Positions 1 to 18,786 of a stretch of DNA of 39,348 bases are shown one piece after another. The notes beneath the pieces are model-generated. The model had not been told where the DNA came from and searched no databases. It was given only the letters and a program-made list of their open reading frames with translations. The DNA is from Chloromonas sp. AAM2 (taxonomy: Eukaryota > Chlorophyta > Chlorophyceae > Chlamydomonadales > Chlamydomonadaceae), in assembly GCA_004335635.1 (NCBI GenBank), contig QAXH01006687.1:1-39348 (forward strand). The letters are read 5' to 3'. Within the stretch, counting starts at the first letter, position 1. The number at the start of each line of letters is the position of its first letter. The position numbers and the translations under genes were made by a program.

Positions 1-48
<48 letters not shown>
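1..48. repeat. (GT)n microsatellite at window edge
   Basis: An uninterrupted GT dinucleotide run opens the window. A shorter TG run at about 7122-7140 sits at the matching place in a second copy of the flanking repeat, so the tract probably belongs to that element and has expanded here. Confidence 0.97.
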
Positions 49-49
<1 letters not shown>

Positions 50-50
<1 letters not shown>

Positions 51-371
51 ATCACATACAGGGTGAGCCTGGGGGTGAACATCACGTGTTGTGGTAGACG
101 GTGCGCTGCCACTTCTGGGACAGCAAACCAGGACTAGACATGAACTACAGTGTCAAAAGACAGACGGGTCTGTGACACGTCTGACAGGTATACCTCAGAA
201 GTCGGTAATGTAAATCGCCACCAGGTGTTCCAGCTGCTTCACTCTCTTGAGCAAACTCGTGTGTTGTGCACGGAGACCTCCCACAGCCTGCCGCCAATTC
301 TCCCTTCTTGGTCGCTCTGCCAATGGAGGTGCATTGATGGGTTGCACATGCCCTTCGTCCAGTGGAGGGTC
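50..371 (-). repeat. Dispersed repeat, copy 1 (truncated by window edge)
   Basis: This stretch matches about 7140-7445 with many substitutions and small indels. Shared blocks include GTGTTGTGGTAGACGGTGCG, CACTTCTGGGACAGCAAACC and CACCAGGTGTTCCAGCTGCT. On the minus strand it keeps an open frame (195-569) with a basic SRKKKR patch and a leucine-rich segment ending KRVKQLEHLVA that could form a short coiled coil. Copy 2 keeps VKQLEHLVA but is shifted upstream. I read it as part of a transposable element with decaying coding sequence. The family is not recognised. Confidence 0.7.
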
Positions 372-569
372 TTCTGCTGCTTCGTTTGACATAGTGGGCC
401 TCTTCTTCTTCCTCGAGGTGCTGTTGGATGACGCAGGTGGTGCAACAGGGGCTGCATGGTCCCGCCTAATTGTATTGACCTCCAGTCTAATCACACGGGC
501 CGATGTGCCAAAGACGATCATAAAGCCAATGTACAGTGGGTTTGATACCACTTGGAACGATATCTCCAC
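195..569 (-). pseudogene. Possible transposon-derived ORF with leucine-rich helix
   Basis: This 124-codon open frame lies mostly within the dispersed repeat. It has a Ser/Pro/Ala-rich middle, a basic nuclear-localisation-like patch (SRKKKR) and a C-terminal helix with spaced leucines (SLLKRVKQLEHLVA). The related frame at 7286-7525 keeps only the last part of this protein. I do not recognise a family. It may be an exon remnant, because CTG|GTGGCG after QLEHL would make a splice donor. A chance ORF is also possible. Confidence 0.25.
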
Positions 570-769
570 AAGGACATGTGTCTTGCCATGCCAAAATGAG
601 ACAATGGAGATGCCCCTTTAGTGTGCATACGCTGTTAGAAAACAAGCTCACTGACCGTATGCAAGTTGCATCTGTTGATTCATTGAATGCGCCTAATGAC
701 ATGTTGTTGTTGGCGGCCACTGGCCCAACGCCCAGTTCTGCTTCAAAAGCTTCCTTCAGTCACTAGCAA

Positions 770-918
770 GATGACTGTGCCAGATGACTTGAGATTGCAA
801 GTGATGATGGTAGCGCATCAGACGAGTCTGATTACAGCCATGAAGTGTTTGACAGTGACTCAGATGTGCATTTGAAGAGAAGGATCAGGCTGCGTGCCCA
901 TGCCACAGCCCTTGAAAA
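770..918 (+). other. Candidate acidic exon, unrecognised
   Basis: A short frame ending at a TAA near 918 reads as a strongly acidic Ser/Asp/Glu segment (SDESDYSHEVFDSDSD), then a basic stretch (HLKRRIRLRAHATALENM) and stop. This charge pattern is unlike the surrounding random frames. A GCAAG acceptor-like site lies near 801. No matching upstream exon was found and no family is recognised. It could be a fragment of the transposable element to its left. Confidence 0.2.
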
Positions 919-1395
919 TATGTAATGCTCACAAAGAAGTTGGACTGCTGGACTGCTGATTGCGTTCTCTGCTGCTGCACTGACAGTGGCACAGGCAGAG
1001 CGCTGCATGCATCTGAGCCTGCTGTGCAGCAGAAGCTCTCGCAACGCCCTGACGCGTGGCACAGGTAGCATGTGCAACAGCTGACTAAGCATGCTTTGAG
1101 ATACAGTTGGGACGTTTGATGCCACAGGCGGTTGAAACACAGACATGGACTGTGCGTTTTCTACACTCAGGATGTCTGCAACTTCGTTTGGGTGTTGCTG
1201 GGCATTGGGTGCGAGCAAGACCGACCTGATGACGGCATGCATGTAAACATCCGGCCTGATGCTGCCCTGGGCTGGTGCACAAGGCCAAGCAGCTTGGCGT
1301 TTATGTACGCCCCTCCAGTACCACAAGGTTATGGGTCTCCGATACACCAGGTGTCTGAAATCCACCATCAGACGAGGTGAAGGCACTGCCGGCAC
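832..1395 (-). other. Long open frame of uncertain status
   Basis: This is a 187-codon minus-strand frame beginning MPAVPSPRLMVDFRHLVYRR. It has no recognised domain and no clear splice partner. Fortuitous long frames are common in this window: the 244-codon frame at 25684-26418 holds only a 13-codon real exon. Length alone is therefore weak support. The region 1-2594 otherwise shows only dispersed repeat and a 25 bp tandem duplication near 1400-1445. Confidence 0.18.
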
Positions 1396-1397
1396 TT

Positions 1398-1445
1398 CTG
1401 AGTCAGCACTTGGGGACAGGGTAGAGAGTCAGCACTTGGGGACGA
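1398..1445. repeat. Short tandem duplication
   Basis: The word GAGTCAGCACTTGGGGAC occurs twice, about 25-27 bases apart. It looks like a replication-slippage duplication in non-coding DNA. Confidence 0.7.
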
Positions 1446-2594
1446 GCCTCGCATCGTGGCAAACGGTGCAGGTGTTGAGAAAGCCGCGGACATTACATCG
1501 CCTCTCTTCAATGCCTGCATTGCAGCCCACACAGCAGCTGGAAGCTGATAGCAGGTGCACGTACAGTGCACATCCGTCCGCATTCGTTCAGAACACAAAA
1601 AGCAGGAGCATCTGGGTGAAGCAGGCCTGGAATAGACGGCAATCGTGAGCAGCTGGGTGAGCTGTGCGCTGGTGTGTGCCGTTACGCCCATGGCCTCCGC
1701 CGACCACACATTACGTAGTCATGCAGCAAGCAGCACAGGTTTCAGCAATTGCAATCATGGCAAAAGCCAACATATGCAGGCATCGCATGTGGCAGTGCAT
1801 GCGTTGGAGGATTGCATGGCACATTGCACGCATGCATATGCAAAAAAAGTGTGGTGATGTTGTGCACGCTTGACATGTACATATGTGTTGTTGACATAGC
1901 ACAACTCGGGTGGGGACAATCAGTGTGTGCTCACAAACAGTTGAGCCCAACGCCATTTGCATGCCCAATGGGTGCCTGAGCGCCCATCAGAACGTGCCAT
2001 GTGTGTTGATGAACCACTGATCTCGCCAGGCTGGCCTGACACACAAGTGCAGTCAAGGAATACCCTGTTTTGCTACACCGTCATGTTCTGCCAGCCGAAG
2101 AAGAAGCAGAGCATGCGGGTGCATGGAGAATTGCATGCACATCTTGAGCTGACGATCGGAGCTGACAAATGCGCGGTTCATGTTGCTGCACCCAGGGCCT
2201 TTTGTCTGACCAAAGAGGATTGCGCCAACAAATGGCATTTTGCCCAGCCCTGCCATGCAACAAATGCCGTTGCCACTGTGCAGCTGCCACTGTGCAGTTG
2301 CTGGCAGAAGTGGCACAGAAGCCCCAGACCTGTTACAATGTCACACCACTTGGGCCGGCTACCACGGGTTCGTTCAGGAGCTTGCGTTAAGATGCCATTA
2401 CCCTCGTGATGACATTGTCAACAAGACAATTTCCCCGACAGTTGGAAACGACAAACCGGCGGAATCCGAGTTGTACCTGCCCTTTGCTCATGCAGCCCTT
2501 CAGAAGACCGGCCAGGCACGCACAACACAGCATTGAACACATTGGGATCTACACAGCAACCCCCGTGTGCAGCTTTGTTAGTGCCACCGCAGTC

Positions 2595-4650
2595 ATGCGG
2601 CAGCAAGCACTTCCACTGCGGGCGCTCAACCATATTAGCCGTGTATGCAAGTGCGTGACTTCCAATGGCTGGATAGTCGGACAGCATGTGAAAGATTTGG
2701 TCCGGCTCAGCGGATTGTTTGTGTGTTCATTGCAGGGACGTTGCCACCAGCGCGGCCTTCTACCGTGATGTGCTGGGATTCAGTGAAGTAAAGCGACCCA
2801 GCAGCTTCGAGTTTGAGGGAGCCTGGTGAGCAACTGTCGGGAATTCCCAAAAAACCTTGTTCCCACGCACGGCGCGTGCTAATGTGCACTGGGAGCATGG
2901 CAGAGAGGTTGTGCAACCAGACTGTGACCCATGCGTCATAGGCTACGCGCATCGTACAGCAACGCTGCTGCCAGCATACGTCTCGTAAATGGCCTGCCAG
3001 CGTCCCTGGAAGTGGCGCAGCAAACCTTGTTGCCACCTGACTCGTGTTCGTAATTGCAGGCTATTCAATTACGGCATAGGCATCCATCTAATTGCTGGAA
3101 AACCGATCCCTCGCAGCAGCAAAATCGAGCCCAAATCGGACCACCTGAGCTTCCAGGTGATTTGCATGTTCGCAGCACAGCAACAGCGAGGCAGCATGTG
3201 AAATCAGTGCCTGAGCTGCGTGCGGCAACAGCCACTGCATACGAATCAGCAGGTGTTCACCGTTTACCAGGATTCCGCTTCAAACCCACTGGCTTCCCAT
3301 CTGGGCTATTTGGCGCTTGATGGACGCAGCGCACTTCCTATGACTCAGACAGGTCTTGTCGGCATGCACTACCCCAAAAACACAGCATGCATGAAGTCAC
3401 AAGCTTGAAGCTGCCTTGCATCAGCTTGACGTTTTCTCTGGTCGTGCTGTGTGCATTACTCGTGCCACTGACGCATTGCCTTGACAACGCAGGTGGATTG
3501 CTTGGAAGAAGTTGGTCAGCAGCTGAGCCAGATGGGAGTGGAGTATGTCAAGCAGACCATTGAGGAGGCCGGTGTTATGGTTACCCAGGTGCGATCTCTC
3601 ACAACAACACTAAGGAAACTCAGGAAGATGTTTTCAGCACGTGGTGTGTGTGTGGGGGGGTGAGGGTGGCATGTCATGCTGTGACCAACACGACCTAGGT
3701 TGGCTCAGGCTACCTCCGGGAACTAGCACATCAGCGCAGCCCTCCGCACCCCTGCCAGTTTCTGCATATGCGCTCACCAAACCATTTCTTGCGGACTCGC
3801 ATGCTCATCCTTTCATACCTCGTGTTCGTGCACCTGCTCCGACTGCAGCTATTCTTTCACGATCCCGACAACAACATGATTGAGATTTGCAACTGTGACC
3901 TCATCCCGGTGAGTGGCAACAGCTGCCTTTGGATTTGTTTGTCTCAGGAGCAGCAAACACGGCACCCGGGCCCTTGAACAGCACAAACAGTTATCAATCG
4001 GGATCAGCAGCAGCAGTGATAGCCGCCAACAGCTGCATGCCCTGGGATCTGCACCATCCCAGGGCCAGCAAGATATGGCAGCCGGCACCGCAACCCCCTG
4101 CGTTGCTCTGCTGACACTGCTGCACAACAACAGTGCTGCTCCGCTCACTTTCCATTGTGTGTTGTGTGGCCCTGTGCTCAGTTCAAGGCATCCACTGTTT
4201 GAACCTATTGGTTGTGCCTTGTCCACTGTCCTGTGCTCTCAGTTGGTTCCCTTGGAGACAGAGCTCATCTGCACCACATGCATGTCAACCAGCATCGGCC
4301 TCAATCGCGCCATCAGCCTCTCAACCCACCTGCCCCCCCACCGCCTGTCACATGGGCTATCCAGCGCACTGGAAGAGCACATGGTACTCTCAGAGTCCAG
4401 TCACTCTCACACATCGTCAGTAACCGCTGGATCTGTGGACCAGGACCTGTTCGCCTGTGAAGCACCCTCCACGTCACTGCTCACTGCTCTCATGCATGAG
4501 TCTACCCCTCACACAGGCGTCAGGCCTTCAGGGCATGGCATCAGGCGCTCCTGCTCCATGGGCCTGCTCGCAAACGCCAACTGTGTGCAAATGAATACCA
4601 AGGATATGGAGCCTGGCGGCTCATGCACCCTTATGTTTCCCAATGCCTGA
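2595..4650 (+). CDS. Glyoxalase-like VOC superfamily protein (plant GLYI4/7-like)
   Basis: Six exons are read: 2595-2650, 2736-2825, 3060-3156, 3493-3588, 3849-3908 and 4243-4650, giving 268 aa. All introns are GT-AG and phases agree. Residues 10-133 follow the plant lactoylglutathione lyase-like VOC proteins: LNHISRVC, FYRDVLGF, RPSSFEFEGAWLFNYGIGIH, DHLSFQ, FFHDPDNNMIEICNCD. The usual metal-ligand positions appear kept (His13, His77, Glu125). In plants this clade is annotated as glyoxalase I-like, but catalysis on hemithioacetal is not proven for every member, so substrate is open. After a VPLE motif, which aligns to the plant VIPL tail, the last exon adds about 130 Ser/Thr/His-rich residues without a known domain. 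The start at 2595 fits plant N-termini; the frame stays open upstream to 2406. No transit peptide is obvious. Confidence 0.92.
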
Positions 4651-5436
4651 GCGTGCGCCATGGGCTTCCCACTATTCTATGCCCACTATTCTATGCATGG
4701 GGCAGCGATTGCCTCTGCTGTGCATGGGCATGGGGGCAGCATGGGGAACAAAAGCAGCTAACTCCAATGTATCCTAATGGCCAACAGCTTTCTTTGCACA
4801 GCACATGGGGCCGAAAGGTCCTTCGCTGGTCTGCATGGAGCCGGATGGCTAGGCGTGTCATGGCCCCACGGCATCCGCCAGCCCGTGAACATGTGGTTCA
4901 CGTGCGTCACAAGAAACGAAGAAACCGTCAAGAACCCGGCCAGTAGGCCACCCATCATCGTCAACGAGCTGTGAGGGCTTGGTTTACGTCCCGCCACCGT
5001 TGCAAAAACCAAGGGTCAGCTCTGGCTGAATTCTTGTCAGGGATCCGACATCCAAGGGCCGATGCTGCAGCTGTGGCTGCCAGTATGATTGTTTTTTGTA
5101 GTGTTATCTTCGACCAGGTCAAACTGATCACCTCAGAGGTGGCATGCAGCATGGCTTCTAATGGCTTGTTTCTGCCTTCAAACAACTGCTGATGGCTAAT
5201 GAACGCCTCAGCTGCGTTTGATGTAGTGTTAATGGTTGGTGAGCCTCACATGCCAGCATGCACACCTGGTTTGATTATGTGGTGTGTACAAGCTGTTGTA
5301 TTCCATTACCTCAACCTGTTGTTTCACACGATTTGTGCTGCTAGGTCCTTATGGCTTGCATGCACATCAAGCGTCAACTCTTGACATTAACAACCCGTTC
5401 TCCCGTTGCCCTTGTAATCATCACATAGTCGAACTC

Positions 5437-5461
5437 AAGGGATGCTCACATAGCATCCCTT
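5437..5461. other. Perfect short hairpin
   Basis: AAGGGATGCT at 5437-5446 and AGCATCCCTT at 5452-5461 form a perfect 10 bp stem with a 5-base loop. A TGTAA word lies about 25 bases upstream. It may be an RNA 3'-end structure or a tiny element remnant. Confidence 0.6.
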
Positions 5462-6256
5462 TTAAGGACCATTTGTTGCGCACATGGGCAGGAAACGGAA
5501 TATGCTGCGCATTCCTAGGACTTTGGTTCAGTGCTGTCAGCACTCGTAGCCGTGCTGCATGCCATACTTGACTGTCTTGCTAACAAACACTAGGCGAAGA
5601 GTGTGGAAGGCAATAGTTTTGCAAATCAAGTTGGTCCAACTAGAGGTCTTGCACAAGCAAGGTGCATATTGTCTCTCGATCTGTCTTCAGGTGGCACCAC
5701 GTTTTGATGCTGCTCTCTTCATTGTCTTGTGGTGCTTTTTTTTTGCTTGTTTTGACCTGAGTGTTTTCGTTTTATTGTAGGCAGTTGTGTGCTGGTGTCA
5801 TAGGTAGCTTTTGAGAGGTGCTGTTTGCTGTAGCTGCATAAGGTTCACAACTGTCCTCTACTGTAGCTCTGACCGACAACTGCATGATGCACAGATGCTT
5901 GATCCTGTCCTTCACTGCCGGACGAAAGTGTAGTGAGTGCACTTCAGTGGTTGTCTGCATGCCGGTTGGTTGGCCGGTCAGTGTTGGTTGGTCGGTTGTG
6001 CTGAGGATGTGGACCAACATATGCTGAAGCCCTGGAGAGCAGACCCTTCAATTCATGCAGCTCGGACGCGTTAGCAGCGATTTCATGTGTTGGCTTCTCA
6101 TGCCATGGCCAGCACCTTCACATTTGACGTTCAGCTGTGTTGTTCGCATTAAGAGCACATTGACATGCCTTGCTGTTCATGCGAAGAACACTCAAGAGCC
6201 CGGGGAGATCGTGCCTATAGTTTTTGTGCTGGCTGGGTGTCAATTGTAATTTGTGT

Positions 6257-6336
6257 GGCTGTTTCTTGTCAATTGCATACTAAGTTCCAAGCGCATGGCT
6301 GTTTCTTGTCAATTGCATACTAAGCTCCAAGCGCAT
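6257..6336. repeat. 40 bp tandem duplication
   Basis: Two 40 bp units (6257-6296 and 6297-6336) starting GGCTGTTTCTTGTCAATTGC differ at one position (AAGTTCC versus AAGCTCC). A diverged third trace (GGCTTGCTCTTGTCAACTGC) lies near 6438. Confidence 0.9.
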
Positions 6337-6976
6337 GTCAGGCACGCTGCAGTACTTGAGCTGTAATGTCAGCTGCAGTTACAGGAGGCAGGGTTCAGGT
6401 TGTTTTCATATGCTGCCTGGGTGCCATTGCAATCCGTGTGGCTTGCTCTTGTCAACTGCAAGTCAGGTTCTAATGGCATATCAGGCATTGATTCAGCGGT
6501 CAAGCAGTGTTCAGCTGTTATGTTCAGTAAGGCTGCACACTTTCATTGAGCTTTCTGATAGCTGGTGGTCTAGCCTCGCATTGTCTGATTGCTTGCGTGG
6601 CGACCAGCTGGTTTCTTGCCTTGCGTGCCGTGTTGTGAAGTTCTTCAGCGTGTACTTCAGCGTGTAAAAATTGCATTCCAGTCCAGTGTACCTGAAAGCC
6701 TTCAGCGCTTTGGATATTGTCACTGGTGCTCCCCTGTTCAGGTATTTCACATGCCGCAGGGTCACCGCACTCAGAGTTGGATGAAGCAATGTTATCACCG
6801 CCCGCTGTGCATGAGGTTAGTCACATCGTTGTGACCTGTATGCGCTCAATCCGCGTCCCCTTTGGACCCAGCAAATTGCCTGGCAGGCTAATCATCGGTT
6901 TGGACTGTTTGTTTGGCGCTTTATTTGGCCCTGAAATGCCAAGCATTTGGCACTAAATAGTTGGATCAGCTCGCAG

Positions 6977-7445
6977 CAAAAAGAAAGTAGTTTGCCAGTT
7001 CCGGGACAATTCCTGTCAATACCACTGGAACATGTGTTGGTGATGTGTGTTGTAGTTGTGAAGTGTGATTGCCTATAAGTGTAATTGGCTTATATACTGT
7101 GGAGTTTGCACACTGTGTCACAGGTGTGTGTGTGTGTGTGTTTATCCTACACGGGGTGAGTAGCGGGGCGAGAATCGCGTGTTGTGGTAGACGGTGCGTT
7201 GCCACTTCTGGGACAGCAAACCAGGAGACAGGAACTACATTGTCCAAAGACAATATGGGTGTGTGACTCGTCTGACCGGTATGCCTCATAAGTCGGTGAT
7301 GTGCGTCGCCACCAGGTGTTCCAGCTGCTTCACTCTCGAGCAAACTCGTGTGTTGTGCACCGGAGACCTCCCACAGCCTGCCGCAAATTCTCCCTTCTTG
7401 GTCGCTCTGCCAAGAAGTTCAAACTGCCCCTTGTCCAATGGTGAG
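6977..7445. mobile_element. Transposable element fragment with TIR-like left end
   Basis: The left edge (6977-7012) carries a diverged copy of the inverted-repeat word AAGTTTGCCAGTTCTGGGAC found six more times in the window. A TG microsatellite follows at 7122-7140, then the block shared with 50-371. The minus-strand frame keeps the VKQLEHLVA segment but is broken relative to copy 1. No right inverted end was found, so the element is truncated or its right end has diverged. Confidence 0.6.
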
Positions 7446-7598
7446 GAACGAATTGACAGGTTTAGTTGCGTTGCTGCGGTTCTTTCATGTTTGGCATTTT
7501 TTGGTAACACTGCTATGAAGCACAAGGTCTTCCTCCTTCAGTCCAGAAGGTTTGCACAGTTTGCTACTACTTCTTTTGGCAAACTATTTGTTTTTTAG

Positions 7599-7673
7599 AT
7601 TTCCTCATCTAGCGCCCTGCCAGGCATGCTGGAGGCCATCGCTGAGGAAGCGGTTATGGAGGCTGCAACTTGA
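7599..7673 (+). other. Candidate short terminal exon
   Basis: After a TTTTTTAG acceptor-like site, the plus strand reads ISSSSALPGMLEAIAEEAVM and ends EAAT-stop. The acidic amphipathic character is coding-like, but no upstream exon can be tied to it securely. It is close to the transposon-related repeat and may be unrelated to any gene. Confidence 0.2.
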
Positions 7674-7674
7674 G

Positions 7675-10155
7675 GATACCAACATTGGTGGTTGACAGAT
7701 TCACCATGGGGTGTAGTTCCCCTTACAGCTAAGGTCATGTAGGCTGATGGCCAATTTGGCACAGCAAGCACAACCTTGGTGCAACTATCATGCAGGTCAT
7801 GTGTAGAAACCTGTGCATTACACAACGTTGCTCAAGTTCACGAGAAAACACGTGCTGCTTGTCAGATGTCAACCACCAAAGCAGGGAAAGAAGGGAACGT
7901 ATCATACACTCGCACACTGCATGAATGGTCATGATTTTCGGCCTGTGCCGCATGTCCACTCCTGCAGCATGCAGCCTTCTAACGTGCCTGTCAAACCATG
8001 AGTGTCTGTTTCCAGGTCAGCACATGACATGATTGGTCAGCATTGTGTCTGCACATCCAGCACATTCAGTGAACTGGTCCTACTGGGATGAGTTTGGCAA
8101 GGCAAAGTTGACGTGTGGGGCATGTTGTCAAAAAGCCCGAGACAAGATGATGGTGCCCTGGGCAGCTGCCAATGAAAGGCAACGCTATAGAAGCATACCA
8201 CGAACAAATCTGAACCAACAATGAATTATGCAGTCCGGACAATGAATGCCCTGCTGCAGTCTTGAGTTGCAAGCGCAGCACACTGTTCAAAACACGTGCC
8301 AGGCACATGCGCCCGGTGTCCTTATGGAGCGGCATTGCACGTCAGGAGTGGAAAAGAATGACAGGTGCCAATGCGACCTCTAAAAAGCGCCCTGTTTGTA
8401 AGTCACTGGGCAGAGCGCCGACAGATGGCCTTGATGTCTCCTGCCCCTCAAACTCTGCTATCAGATTGTCCTTGTGTTGTGTCTGAATGTTCTCAAAAGC
8501 CAGGTTGTCCTAATCAACGCATCAGCAAAGAGCTTCATCTTTACAACCACGGCCACACTGGTCGCCGCCATTGGCCCAGGTCATCCTAGCATCCCTTCAC
8601 GACCCTGAAGTGTTTGATCGCCATGATGTGGTCGGCACACAGACTCCATCTATTTGGCCCCTTCTCAAAGCCATGCACACCACTGAAAGTGGTTGAAACA
8701 CAGAAGCAGAACAACAACGAAATCACACGCCGCCGTATGCTCCATCCTGACAAAGCGCTCTCGACGTAGAAGTGGCACGCACACATACACGATTGGTTTT
8801 GTGGTATGTTGGTCCAAGGGCACACGAAGGTTTCTGTTCCCCCCCGAGGTCAAGTGCGCCATCATGTGGCTGATTCACATTGGGGCAAGCGACACCAAGT
8901 CCAAGCTGATCAGTGCAATTCAGGTAGTAAAAACTGCCCGAAGCCCTGCCATTGATACCATCAGACTTGCCCACAACATCAGAATGCACCAGTAGTAATA
9001 GCCAGACTCACATCAAAAAAAAAGAAGTTTGCCAGTTCTGGGACAGTTGTCGACCCATTCATTTGGTTGTCGACCCACACACAGACTCGTTGAACACACT
9101 TGCGCACACGCGGCAAGAAGCGTAGCGAGTATTCACCACAAAAGAGGTCCCATCAGTCAATACACCAGGACACACGAACAGTCACCACATGAACCCACCA
9201 GATTGTCCCAGACCTGGCAAAGCCACCAGCCCCATGCGAAACTCTACAACTCTAACCACACCCAGCAACGTTCCGATGCAGCCGAATGCCCTCTGGCCAT
9301 GGAACCAGGGCAGAGCTGTGCTCTTCAATTACTTGCTCTACACCTCTCGGGTCAGAAAAGCGTTTGTTTCATGTTGCAGCCTGAGACGACTGCACCTACA
9401 AAACTGCAGGTGGGACTGGCACTGCCCTGTAAGGGTGACGATCATGATGATAGTGAGCCAACTAACCCAGCGTCTGCATTGCCCTTGTTATGGCCTAGTG
9501 ATAGAAGCCAGAGCAAACAAACCTGTGGCGGCATTAGGACCCAGCGTTGAGTCAACGGATGGCCTCTGTCAAACTCGAGAAAGCCCACGCAAAATGATCA
9601 CTGTTGACGGTAGATCATTCAGTCAATTGGATACCCTGACGTGGTGAAGACTTTGCCCTGCTGCTAGCAATCCTGGTTGTGGCAGCTATCCAGAGCTGCC
9701 ATCAACACTTCACTGCCCGCAGCTGACATCATACTGCACACCATCTAAGAGATCAGCTGCCCCTTAGCCAAGCACACTCACATCATCTGCTAGAGCTATG
9801 CTAGGCAGTGGATGTGACGTCCCTATGGGAGACGCTACACAGTCCAACCAGAGCCCCGCTGGGAGCTGTGATTGCTCTGCCCTTCACCAAACCTCCGCAG
9901 GCCACACCCTGCTGGGCAGAAGCCATCGCAAAGTCGTGTTTCTGTGCCGTCGGCAAGCTCCGCTTCCGCCGGCTGAAGCAGGCAGTAGATGTGGGCCCAG
10001 GCGCTAGTAGAGCATGTCCATACAGCAGACCCGGCACCACCACCAGCACTGCCTTTCCCAACACTGAATGCCGAGGTCTGCGTCCATAGTGTGACAATGG
10101 CCCGATGTGTCGCAGTGACCTGATGTGCTGTAGAGTGGAGCTGGCACATCCAGGT
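7675..10155. other. Gene-poor stretch downstream of GFAT
   Basis: No gene is supported. The stretch lies 3' of the minus-strand GFAT gene and may include its 3' UTR. It contains one solo inverted-repeat end (9014-9047). The 173-codon plus frame at 9029-9550 begins inside that element end and shows no domain, so I leave it out. A frame at 8693-8995 (PPEVKCAIMWLIHIGASDTK) looks mildly coding-like but has no family or splice partner. Confidence 0.45.
9014..9047. mobile_element. Solo copy of the AAGTTTGCCAGTTCTGGGAC end
   Basis: An A-run followed by GAAGTTTGCCAGTTCTGGGA matches the inverted ends of the elements at 36623 and 37282. No partner end is visible nearby. Confidence 0.75.
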
Positions 10156-17441
<7,286 letters not shown>

Positions 17442-18786
17442 CCTCCGCGGTTTTCCGCGTCCAAGCCCGCAGCAAACGAGGACCAGCAATCCACAGCACT
17501 ACTATAAGAAGTTCAGCTGTGCTGCGCGCCAGGCATGGTTTGACTTTACGCTTGACTCGTGCGTGGCAAAAGCGACCGTACGCGAATGTCTTGAGCAATC
17601 TCAATGCTGCTTTGTTCACGACGCTTCCAAGCTGTGTTGCGTGTGCCTGGCTTGTTTGGCTTGCCCAACGTCGGTTGGTAGTCAACCGCAATCAAAATAA
17701 GTTTGAATTGTGCACGTTTGGCAAAGCACCTTGCTTGGAACCATAAGCGCGCAGAGCGAGAAGCAGTAGTAGTAGTGCACGTTGGAGGCAGCAAGGCTGT
17801 CACACACGTCCGGCATTGCCATGCCAACTTGTGTCGCATGGGGGCACCTGACTCTGATCGTTCTAAGGCTGAAACCCTCTTCAGTTACTCGCCTCGTAGC
17901 CATGGGTTTTTCGTGCCACACCACAGGAATGGCCGCTGCCTTCCGGATTGTGTTGTTGGCAAGCCATGTGGCTGGCCTGCAGGAGGCCACCCTTGAGGGC
18001 GGAGAGCCCATGTTATCACCCATGCGCCCTGCTGACGATGGCTGGGGGATGGCGAGTGGGCTCAGCACAGGGCCGTGCAGGGCAGGCAAAGATTCTGCTG
18101 CATGACTGCGGCTGGCAGGTGTGAAAGGCATCACACGGCCCAGCTGTGCGGGAGTGCGCTGCCCTGCCGCGCCCCGGTAAGCTGGCTGGATGGGGGTTGG
18201 GGGAGCAGCAGTCACACTGGGACGTGTGGTCTGCTGCTGCTGCCTTGGCAGGGCAGCTGCACCAACGCAGAATGGTGAGGCCTTGCATGGCGAGCCTGGG
18301 TTCGGGTTTATGATTGAGAAGAGGTGAGTGACGATTGAGATGGTTGACAAAGGCAGAGTGGCTGCAAAACAGTTCACTGTGTGTATAGTGTGCAAGACAA
18401 TGCCGATAACAAGAGGCGTGGGGCAGTTAAGTATGGGTGACACTGATGGGGCAGCAGGCGCAGCATGCCATTGTAATGACTCAGGCAGGGTGCCAGGCTC
18501 AGTGGCTTTACCACAGCGACTGCCGCGCATGGCACCTGCAGGCGATCAGAGTGATATCCAAGGGCTCAACATGCACGGGCGGCATGGACGCCTGCCATGA
18601 GCACTCACTGCTGTGCTAGTGACCGTTTTGTCTGGCATGCCCAAGAGCAGGAAGCAGTTCATCTGCCTGTTCCCACCCAGTGCAAGGCATGTTGCCAGCT
18701 TGTAATCAGCGGTTGGGTAGCCAGCGATAGCCACGTGCAGGCATGATCATCGGGGATGTAAGGTAAAGGCATTTTAATTTCCATCA
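17442..18786. other. Region upstream of GFAT
   Basis: This should hold the GFAT promoter and 5' UTR. The 5' UTR part of exon 1 begins just above 17441 with GCGGAGG before AT. No TATA-like or other promoter element can be assigned with confidence. Most of the stretch is covered by the long minus-strand frame described separately. Confidence 0.4.
17682..18530 (-). other. 282-codon open frame, Pro/Gln/Ala-rich, unrecognised
   Basis: This is the longest open frame in the window. Its middle is Pro-, Gln- and Ala-rich (for example PRQQQQTTRPSV, SPLAIPQPSSAGRM), as often seen in algal proteins. It lies just 5' of GFAT on the same strand but in no frame that could join it; adding it would bury the catalytic Cys2. 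It shows no domain and no clear splice pattern. It may be an exon of a separate gene, a GFAT upstream exon, or chance. Other long frames here are partly intronic, which weakens the case. Confidence 0.28.

Larger units (their letters stand above)
4651..6960. other. Gene-poor stretch after the VOC gene
   Basis: No coding region is supported here. The stretch holds a 14 bp tandem duplication near 4667-4694, a perfect hairpin at 5437-5461 and a 40 bp tandem duplication at 6257-6336. TGTAA words, the usual chlorophycean polyadenylation signal, occur near 5413, 6245 and 6364, so part may be 3' UTR of the VOC gene. Short hydrophobic frames on the minus strand (4758-5012) have no splice partners that I can defend. 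Confidence 0.5.

Noticed and set aside
4758..5012. Hydrophobic minus-strand frame (GGLLAGFLTVSSFLVTHV) as a membrane protein exon
   Set aside because: One short hydrophobic run, no family match and no neighbouring exon in phase.
9029..9550. 173-codon plus-strand frame as a gene
   Set aside because: It begins within a transposon end (PVLGQLS is the translated inverted repeat), has no domain, and has no splice structure.
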